From assembly GCF_900112475.1 (NCBI RefSeq), contig NZ_FOLW01000013.1:1-64000 (forward strand): a stretch of 64,000 bases of DNA, in the 5' to 3' direction. This document shows positions 58,156-64,000 of this stretch, in pieces; position 1 is the first letter of the stretch; each line of letters starts with the position of its first letter. Position numbers and translations under genes: made by a program. The notes below the pieces were generated by a model. The model did no database searches. It was not told the origin of the DNA and worked only from the letters and a program-made list of their open reading frames with translations. This DNA comes from Pragia fontium DSM 5563 = ATCC 49100. Lineage in GTDB: Bacteria; Pseudomonadota; Gammaproteobacteria; Enterobacterales; Enterobacteriaceae.

Positions 58156-58878
58156 ATGGTAAAGCCAACTTTGCTTTCTGACATTGCTATCGCCACCCTC
58201 CGCCTACCCTCGACAGAGTGGTTGCCAGGAGATCTGTCGCGGATTCCGATGACCATACAGCAGCAGAGTGAACAGTTTAATCCCAAGCGCCGTCAACAGT
58301 TTCTTAGCGGACGCTGGCTGCTGGCCGAGTTGATATTTAATCAGCTCGGCTGGGCACAACTACCAGACATCACGATCTCCGATAATGGCCGCCCATCATT
58401 TATCTCCGCTGCACGGTTGGACTTTAATATCAGCCATAGTGGGGAATACATTATGGTGGCACTGGCACAGGGCGGTCGTATTGGCCTGGACGTAGAGCAT
58501 ATCCGCCCAAGAAAAAAATTGCTGGCACTGGCAGCATATAGCTTTAGCGCAGATGAATATCAATGGTTGCTCAGTTTGCCTGAATCCTGTCAGGCCGATG
58601 GCTTCTGGCAACTCTGGACTCTGCGTGAATCGGTGCTGAAACTCTCCGCTAAAGGCGTCTGGCAGATGAAGCAAATCCGTATTCATCCCCAACAAAAGCA
58701 AGTCTCTGCCGACTTCCAACCGGAGTTAGTCGGTTTCACCAGCCGATATGACGATATTGCCTGGGCCATTGCCAGTGAGCAAAATATCGCCCAGATTCAT
58801 TATTGGAAAATTGACCAAAAAACCGAACAACTTATACCCGCAGATTTACCGGAATTATCTCAATTCAGTGGACGTTAA
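58156..58878 (+). CDS. 4'-phosphopantetheinyl transferase
   Basis: 240-residue Sfp/AcpT-type transferase that would activate the two ACPs of the operon by adding the phosphopantetheine arm. Magnesium and CoA motifs are visible: RPSFISAARLDFNISHSGEY, IGLDVEHIRPRKK and WTLRESVLKLSAKG. E. coli K-12 keeps a similar lone gene (yieE) beside adeP-yieH, and here too adeP-yieH lie downstream. Twelve bases after the ketosynthase; 33 bases before the repeat protein gene, so probably not the last operon gene. Confidence 0.88.
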   Translation: MVKPTLLSDIAIATLRLPSTEWLPGDLSRIPMTIQQQSEQFNPKRRQQFLSGRWLLAELIFNQLGWAQLPDITISDNGRPSFISAARLDFNISHSGEYIMVALAQGGRIGLDVEHIRPRKKLLALAAYSFSADEYQWLLSLPESCQADGFWQLWTLRESVLKLSAKGVWQMKQIRIHPQQKQVSADFQPELVGFTSRYDDIAWAIASEQNIAQIHYWKIDQKTEQLIPADLPELSQFSGR

Positions 58879-58911
58879 AAAATAACAAAAGAACAGGGAG
58901 CCACCAGCAGG

Positions 58912-60717
58912 ATGTCAGATAACGCACAAAAAACTGAACTACTCACCCATCTGTGTGAACAAAAAATCATAACTGAAGACCAGTTGAGTCGAGCCAAACT
59001 CTATCTGCAGTTTATCTCTAATATCTCTTTTAATACTCAAGATGACGCTATCGATTGGCTGCTGGAAAACCGGATTATCAGTGAACGTCCGGTTACTGAA
59101 GCCCCAGCGTTGGTTGAAGAGGTTATTAAGCAACCCTCTGAACCGGAGGCCGTAGCTGAACAGGTTATCGAACAACCCTCTGAGCCTGAGACTGTTGTTG
59201 AAGAAGTGATTGAACAGCTATCTGCACCTGAGACTGTTGCTGAAGAAGTCATTGAACAGCCATCTGAACCTGAGACTGTTGTTGAAGAAGTCATTGAACA
59301 GCCATCTGAACCTGAGACTGTTGTTGAAGAAGTCATTGAACAGCCATCTGCACCTGAAACTGTTGCTGAAGAAGTCATTGAGCAACCATCTGAACCTGAG
59401 ACTGTTGCTGAAGAAGCGATTGAACAACGGCTTGAGCAGGAAGACGATGAGGAAAACATCGACGAGAACCCGGCTGAGCCAAAAAACACCGCTAAAGATA
59501 TTATTGAATGGCCATCGGAAGATGTCACCTGGGGATTATTCGAGCCAGATGAATTTACGCCAGAAGAAGACTCGGCTAAAGACACGGCTAAATCGACCCA
59601 GTCAGATAATGCCGCCTTATTAACGGATGAAGAATCCGACGCCTATGAAATGCTCTTAGAGCTCTACGCTGCTGGCGTCATTAGTAGCAAAGTGCACAGA
59701 AAAGCAGAAAAGGTACTGGAAGCTAATCCAGATATTCGATTTGAAAATAACGATGAGTTACTGACATGGTTAGAACAGCAAAATGTCATCAAAGCCCAGC
59801 CAGTTAGGGCTGAACCGAGTAAGAAAAGAAAGCGACGTGACAAGCCTACGGAGAATAATCAGAGCATCCGGCAGAACGAAGAACCAGCAGCCACAGCGCC
59901 AACAGGCGGTGGGTGTATAAAGAAACTTATTTGGATGGGTATTATTGTAGCCGCTATTTGTTGGTTTTTCGCTCCAGATGAAACACCACTATGCGATGAT
60001 GAAGAGATTCAGCAGCAAGTCACTCAGGGCTTTGCCGCCACTTACTCTGATACACCAACAGCAGCCCGCAATCAAAACGAAAACCGCCTCATCGCGGCAC
60101 CGATTAACTATAGCTTCTCTTCATTAACGTCGGCTGAGCAAACCAGTTTTAATGATGATTCACTTATCCGCAGCTGTAAAGCAACGGTAATCTATAGAGC
60201 CGATAGAAACCGGGACATTGCTGCGGATATCATTGGTGAAGTGACCTATCAAATCCAACCGACGGATGACGGAGAGTTTTCCACCCGCATCAATAACGGT
60301 AAAAATGAGATTGCTCAAAAAGTAAAAGAGCAAAACGCTCGCTATTATGCGTTAAATCAGCAGGAAACCGGCCTCAAGAAAGCCTTTATAACCGGAGTAG
60401 AGCAATTAGATAAAATACTTATCGAAAGGTCTCCATCATTTAGCCCACTGACTCCAAGAATCTCTGGTATAAACATTAACGACGAATGCCAACAAGTGAA
60501 GGATACACACTATACATGCCCAGTAACGTTTCACTTGTCATACGGCAGAAATCCTCGTAACTATAAAGCCAGCGGGATCAAAATTGACATGAATATGCCG
60601 GTGATTAAACAAGAAGATGGCAGTTGGCAGCCGCACGATTCATTCGTCGTTCAATTTACCCGACCCTATATGTTAGCCATAAAAAACGCGTTGATTAATC
60701 CACCAACGGTTGACTAA
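58912..60717 (+). CDS. Unrecognised 601-residue membrane protein with 14-residue repeats
   Basis: No family recognised. Residues 9-57 form a helical domain (LCEQKIITEDQL to DDAIDWLLENRII) that recurs at 245-294 (LYAAGVISSKVHRKA to NDELLTWLEQQNVI). Between them lie eight 14-residue units at 63-174, type EPETVVEEVIEQPS, encoded by 42-base repeats, then an acidic linker. A basic stretch (KKRKRRDK) precedes one transmembrane helix at about 338-354. The last 245 residues, probably periplasmic, contain four Cys and may be disulfide-bonded. It begins 33 bases after the phosphopantetheinyl transferase with no terminator between, so it may be the last gene of the aryl polyene operon. TonB-like or scaffold roles are speculation. 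Confidence 0.85.
   Translation: MSDNAQKTELLTHLCEQKIITEDQLSRAKLYLQFISNISFNTQDDAIDWLLENRIISERPVTEAPALVEEVIKQPSEPEAVAEQVIEQPSEPETVVEEVIEQLSAPETVAEEVIEQPSEPETVVEEVIEQPSEPETVVEEVIEQPSAPETVAEEVIEQPSEPETVAEEAIEQRLEQEDDEENIDENPAEPKNTAKDIIEWPSEDVTWGLFEPDEFTPEEDSAKDTAKSTQSDNAALLTDEESDAYEMLLELYAAGVISSKVHRKAEKVLEANPDIRFENNDELLTWLEQQNVIKAQPVRAEPSKKRKRRDKPTENNQSIRQNEEPAATAPTGGGCIKKLIWMGIIVAAICWFFAPDETPLCDDEEIQQQVTQGFAATYSDTPTAARNQNENRLIAAPINYSFSSLTSAEQTSFNDDSLIRSCKATVIYRADRNRDIAADIIGEVTYQIQPTDDGEFSTRINNGKNEIAQKVKEQNARYYALNQQETGLKKAFITGVEQLDKILIERSPSFSPLTPRISGININDECQQVKDTHYTCPVTFHLSYGRNPRNYKASGIKIDMNMPVIKQEDGSWQPHDSFVVQFTRPYMLAIKNALINPPTVD
59098..59433 (+). repeat. Tandem 42-bp repeat within the membrane protein gene
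   Basis: Eight in-frame units of 42 bases (336 bases in all). The inner units are nearly identical, such as cctgagactgttgttgaaga followed by agtcattgaacagccatctg; the first and last are diverged. The repeat explains several long open frames on other frames here. Copy number is likely to vary between strains by slippage or recombination. Confidence 0.9.
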
Positions 60718-60733
60718 TCTCCTGCTACAACGT

Positions 60734-60768
60734 AAAGCCCCATGTTATTCCTAACATGGGGCTTTTAT
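60734..60768. terminator. Bidirectional terminator between the repeat-protein gene and adeP
   Basis: AAAGCCCCATGTTA pairs with TAACATGGGGCTTT around TTCC and is flanked by A-rich and T-rich sequence. It ends the possible long aryl polyene transcript and the convergent adeP transcript. Confidence 0.9.
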
Positions 60769-60803
60769 TATATTAAGCTTTCATTAAATCCCATCAGAGG
60801 GGA

Positions 60804-62138
60804 TTAATGATCGATAAAGACAATTTTAATTAAGAACAGTAGTGCAACAATCAGTACGCAAGGGCTGATTTCTCTCCAACGACCTGCTCCAGCTTTCATT
60901 ACACAATAAGAAATAAAGCCAAGAGCGATACCCTCGGTAATAGAGAAGGTAAACGGCATCATTACCGCAGTGATAAACGCTGGCGTAGCTTCCGTCAGAT
61001 CGTTCCATTTTACCCGCGACAGGCTGGAGGTCATCAACACACCAACATAAATCAGCGCACCGGCCACCGCATAAGGTTGAACCATCTTAGCTAATGGTGA
61101 CAAAAAGATAACCAGCAGGAATAACAGGCCGACAACTACTGCCGTTAAACCGGTTCTACCACCAACGGAAACACCGGAGGAGCTTTCGATATAGGTAGAG
61201 ATTGAAGACGTACCTAAATAAGCACCGGCAGTCGAGGTGATACTGTCGACCAACAATGCCTGTTTCATCCGAGGGAATTTACCGTTTTCATCCGCCAAGC
61301 CGGCTTTATCCGTTACTGCAATTAAGGTACCGGATGAGTCAAACAGGTTGATCAACATAAAGGAGAAAATAATGCCGGCCAAACCGATATCCAATGCGCC
61401 TTTTACATCTACCTGACCAACAATGCTGGCGATACTTGGTGGTGCAGAAAATACGCCCTGATAGGTAACATCACCAACGATAAGACCAATACTGGTGGTG
61501 ACAATGATAGAAATCAGTACCGCCGCATGAATATTTTTAGCCGCTAACACCGCAATGATAAAGAAGCCTAAAACGCCTAACGCTACATTCAGTGAAGTCA
61601 GGTTACCAATAGCTACAAGCGTATCCGGGTTAGGGACAATAATACCGGCGTTCTTCAGGCCCATCATACCGATAAACAGACCGATACCGCTGGTTATCCC
61701 CACTCGCAGGCTAATCGGAATACTGGATATCATCCAGTAACGAACGCGGAACAGCGTTAACAGTAAGAAACCAACGGAGCCCCAGAAGATCGCTCCCATC
61801 GCCACCTGCCACGGATGCCCCATCGCACCGACCACCACAAAAGCAAAGAAGGCATTCAGCCCCATAGCCGGAGCCAGCGCCACCGGCAAATTCGCCAGCA
61901 CGCCCATAAAAATGCTACCAAACGCCGCCACCAAACAAGTGGTCACAAACACAGCTTCGGTATCCATTCCTGCTACCCCTAAAATCTGCGGGTTAACAAA
62001 AACGATATAAACCATGGTTAAAAAGGTGGTAAAACCAGCGACTATCTCGGTTCGTACCGTCGTGCCATGTTGGTTCAGTTGAAACACGCGCTCAAGTAGA
62101 CCCTGCCCATTAGCAGGACCAGAAACGGGGTTGTTCAT
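60804..62138 (-). CDS. adeP: Adenine permease (AzgA-type NCS2 transporter)
   Basis: 444-residue purine:H+ symporter of the inner membrane. Very close to E. coli AdeP/PurP in phrases such as HGTTVRTEIVAGFTTFLTMV, PVALAPAMGLNAFFAFVVVG, SFMLINLFDSSGTLIAVTDK, and MMPFTFSITEGIALGF. It has a PurR box upstream and a divergent yieH gene, both as in E. coli. Alternative: guanine/hypoxanthine specificity as in GhxP, but similarity and context favour adenine. Confidence 0.9.
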   Translation of the reverse strand: MNNPVSGPANGQGLLERVFQLNQHGTTVRTEIVAGFTTFLTMVYIVFVNPQILGVAGMDTEAVFVTTCLVAAFGSIFMGVLANLPVALAPAMGLNAFFAFVVVGAMGHPWQVAMGAIFWGSVGFLLLTLFRVRYWMISSIPISLRVGITSGIGLFIGMMGLKNAGIIVPNPDTLVAIGNLTSLNVALGVLGFFIIAVLAAKNIHAAVLISIIVTTSIGLIVGDVTYQGVFSAPPSIASIVGQVDVKGALDIGLAGIIFSFMLINLFDSSGTLIAVTDKAGLADENGKFPRMKQALLVDSITSTAGAYLGTSSISTYIESSSGVSVGGRTGLTAVVVGLLFLLVIFLSPLAKMVQPYAVAGALIYVGVLMTSSLSRVKWNDLTEATPAFITAVMMPFTFSITEGIALGFISYCVMKAGAGRWREISPCVLIVALLFLIKIVFIDH

Positions 62139-62533
62139 TTTGATGTCCGGAAAAAAGATGAATAATAAAAACTAAGCCGCTACATATACCAAAATACGCA
62201 AACGATTACATGGTTTATTTCAGTTTTTATTGTGAAGTTTGAATTTTCGCCAGAATAGCCATCAAGTTAACGAATCAGACTTAGCCTTTCATCTCGCAGA
62301 ACAACGCCGCCGCATAATACCTTCCAACAATCTCCACTGAAAATATTGTGACCAGAGATAGGCAAAAATACAGGACACAAATAATAACATCAGTGAACTA
62401 TCGTTCATTACCTTGATTAAAGCTAAACAATGATCGTCAACAAAACCAACATCTGCTGTTTTTTGAAACACTATTTTAGTATGGTTATTACCATGTGGTA
62501 TGAACCATGCCGATCACCGTAAAGGAATGAATT
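62139..62533. other. adeP-yieH divergent intergenic region
   Basis: 395 bases. Contains the PurR operator and adeP promoter on the left. A 60-codon GTG-started frame (62289-62471, leftward) has one hydrophobic stretch but no ribosome site and is not accepted as a gene. An imperfect inverted repeat around ATGGT-TATT-ACCAT lies near 62477-62490, before yieH. Confidence 0.5.
62196..62211 (-). promoter_or_regulatory. PurR operator upstream of adeP
   Basis: ACGCAAACGATTACAT matches the PurR box ACGCAAACGTTTNCNT at 13 of 14 defined bases. It is centred about 65 bases before the adeP start, so adeP is expected to be repressed when purines are plentiful, as in E. coli. Confidence 0.75.
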
Positions 62534-63202
62534 ATGCAACCGGTTGAATGTGTGCTGTTTGACAGCGACGGCACTCTGGTCGACAGCGAGATTTTATGTT
62601 GTGAATCTTTCTCTAACGTTTTTATGAGTTATGGGATTCCACTCTCTACTGAAGAGTGTATTAAACGGTTTAAGGGAACCAATCTGTACAAGGTTTTTGC
62701 CGAGGTCAGAGCAACCTACGGTCTCGATCAGCCTGATGATAAGCTGGAAAAAGAGTACCGTCAGGATATGGCGCGTCTGTTTGAGCTCAGCCTGAAACCA
62801 ATTGAAGGTATCAGACCGCTGCTGGAAGGTATTACCGTGCCAATGGCGGTAGTATCCAACGGCCCCGTGAGTAAAATGCAGCATTCGCTAGGATTAACCA
62901 AGCTAATCGATTTCTTCGGCGATCGCCTGTATAGCGCCTTTGATATTCAGCGTTGGAAGCCAGATCCTGCCCTGTTGCAGTTCGCCAGCGATAAACTGTC
63001 GGTTCCTCTGGAAAGATGTATTCTGGTTGAAGACTCCGTCGCCGGTGCTCATGCCGGCATTGCAGCCGGTATTCCGGTGTTTTATTACTGCGCCGACCGA
63101 CACAACCAACCCATCGATCATCCACTGGTCACGACGTTCCATAGCATGGAACAGCTTCCCGCGTTGTGGAAAGCGAGGGGCTGGGAGATTTATCAGTCTT
63201 AA
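62534..63202 (+). CDS. yieH: HAD-family sugar phosphatase YieH
   Basis: 222-residue haloacid dehalogenase-type phosphatase (beta-phosphoglucomutase-like subgroup). Motif I DSDGTLVDSE has the nucleophile Asp; motif II is VVSNGPVSKMQHSLG, the Lys is in FDIQRWKPDPALL, and the motif III region is ILVEDSVAGAHAG. E. coli YieH, reported to act on 6-phosphogluconate, is highly similar and lies next to adeP there as well. AAAGGAATGAATT serves as ribosome site. Confidence 0.92.
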   Translation: MQPVECVLFDSDGTLVDSEILCCESFSNVFMSYGIPLSTEECIKRFKGTNLYKVFAEVRATYGLDQPDDKLEKEYRQDMARLFELSLKPIEGIRPLLEGITVPMAVVSNGPVSKMQHSLGLTKLIDFFGDRLYSAFDIQRWKPDPALLQFASDKLSVPLERCILVEDSVAGAHAGIAAGIPVFYYCADRHNQPIDHPLVTTFHSMEQLPALWKARGWEIYQS

Positions 63203-63248
63203 AATAAAGGCACAAGATAATAAAAACAATTAATCCACGAAATATATA

Positions 63249-63277
63249 ACCCCGGAAAGATATCATCTGCCCGGGGT
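63249..63277. terminator. Hairpin between yieH and the autotransporter gene
   Basis: ACCCCGG pairs with CCGGGGT over a loop of about 15 bases. No T-tract follows, so terminator status is tentative. It separates two convergent genes. Confidence 0.4.
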
Positions 63278-63317
63278 CATCACTTATCATGAATGTTATT
63301 CGTTCTTGGCTAAGCGT

Positions 63318-64000
63318 TTAAAAAGCGTAATTAATCCTGAAAAGCCCACCAATACCTTCTCGTTTACCGGTATAACCGTTAACTTTAACATCCAGGGAAA
63401 GGTTTTGATCGGATATGGGTCTGGCCGTTATCCCGAAAAAGCCAATTCCCGTCCCGCCTTCCATATCTGGGGCATCAATATTGTAAACGCCGTATGTTGT
63501 CGATTTCGCCCGCCCGATAAACTCATTCTCATAGCCTAAACCCGACATCAACATCAGAGCGCTACTATACTGATGTTTAAATTCGGCATTCAACCTGACT
63601 CTATGTGAGTTAATGGCGCTAAAGTGGAACGGATCTCCAGCAACCGTGACATCCCGACTACTAATTCTTGAGAACAGATATTTTATAGACAGATCCAAGC
63701 TATTACGTTTACTTATCGACATCATATAGCCTTCAGCTATATGTCCCGCTAAATAGTTCGATTTAATATTGTAGTGCGCAAACTGACCTGTCGCACGATT
63801 GACAATATCTTTGGTACTAAACTCAGTCTGAGTTCTCCCTATCCGAGCGCTTCCCTCTAAATAAGCACCTTTAGGTAAGTCATATCGAGCTAAAAGGCCA
63901 ATGCCATAATACTTACTGGAACCATCAGCGTGCACATTATCGGCATTATCAAAACGGGTATAACTGTCATAACGACCCCAGCCTCCCTCAATAAATGCTG
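63318..64000 (-). CDS. Autotransporter beta-barrel domain (cut by window edge)
   Basis: About 226 C-terminal residues of a larger outer-membrane protein; the frame is open through the right edge, where it reads FIEGGWGRYDSYTRFDN. Alternating amphipathic strands (GIGLLARYDLPKGAYLEGSA, then RIGRTQTEF; LDLSIKYLFSRI; VRLNAEFKHQYSSALMLMSG) and the terminal Phe of GLFRINYAF mark an autotransporter (type V secretion) barrel, which inserts by BAM and exposes the passenger. The passenger and signal peptide lie outside the window. An internal GTG at 63935 is not the real start. Confidence 0.82.
   Translation of the reverse strand, partial: AFIEGGWGRYDSYTRFDNADNVHADGSSKYYGIGLLARYDLPKGAYLEGSARIGRTQTEFSTKDIVNRATGQFAHYNIKSNYLAGHIAEGYMMSISKRNSLDLSIKYLFSRISSRDVTVAGDPFHFSAINSHRVRLNAEFKHQYSSALMLMSGLGYENEFIGRAKSTTYGVYNIDAPDMEGGTGIGFFGITARPISDQNLSLDVKVNGYTGKREGIGGLFRINYAF

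Noticed and set aside
59037-59623. Long Ser/Thr-rich leftward and Leu-rich rightward frames over the 42-bp repeat
   Set aside because: They result from the tandem repeat having no stops in several frames; the genuine frame is the one with domains and membrane helix.
62289-62471. 60-codon leftward frame with one hydrophobic stretch between adeP and yieH
   Set aside because: GTG start without ribosome site, no family, and located in a regulatory region; kept only as a remark.

Overview
The window looks like chromosomal DNA of a gammaproteobacterium of the order Enterobacterales. The evidence is the gyrB-recF-dnaN-dnaA / rpmH-rnpA-yidD-yidC-mnmE block with E. coli-like proteins, a dsdCXA locus, and an adeP-yieH pair. 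The genus cannot be fixed from the sequence alone; a member outside the E. coli/Salmonella core (for example Budviciaceae) is a guess.

Layout. 1-320 is the end of an IS481-type insertion sequence. 0.6-5.1 kb holds a CigR-like envelope protein and the D-serine locus (dsdA, dsdX, divergent dsdC). 5.2-10.7 kb is a leftward operon (M20 amidohydrolase, Dcu-type carrier, exported amidase) facing an AbgR-like LysR regulator, with a good CRP-like site between them. 10.7-12.5 kb holds chrA and the 3' remnant of a MATE-type exporter. 12.6-23.5 kb is the replication and ribosome/translation core; the dnaA-rpmH gap carries DnaA boxes, an AT-rich stretch and 14 GATC sites. 23.6-44 kb is accessory: a YdcF-like protein, a YigF-like protein, an OPT transporter, a second M20 hydrolase with an MHS transporter, a GIDE-domain/LemA/small membrane protein operon, rlmF, a GFA protein, ggt, a 294-bp inverted-repeat element, a LemA/DUF3137 pair, a serine hydrolase, an AraC-GyrI regulator, a TPR-like protein and a third LemA.

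42.6-58.9 kb is a complete aryl polyene (APE) pigment cluster. A methyltransferase and a lipoprotein are read leftward. Sixteen overlapping or nearly abutting rightward genes encode the type II PKS: two ACPs, an AMP ligase, a ketosynthase with a degenerate partner, a second ketosynthase, a ketoreductase, two dehydratases and a thioesterase. The same run encodes lipid-type acyltransferases, a glycosyltransferase and an export module (LolA-like, MMPL, lipoprotein). A phosphopantetheinyl transferase follows, and then an unrecognised 601-residue membrane protein with eight 14-residue repeats and a duplicated helical domain.

60.8-64 kb holds adeP with a PurR operator, yieH, and the C-terminal barrel of an autotransporter cut by the window edge. 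In E. coli K-12 a lone phosphopantetheinyl transferase (yieE) lies beside adeP-yieH, so the APE cluster here occupies an equivalent spot. The most unusual items are the 601-residue repeat protein at the APE operon end, the large inverted-repeat element, the three LemA paralogues within about 10 kb, and the oriC-like makeup of the dnaA-rpmH gap.
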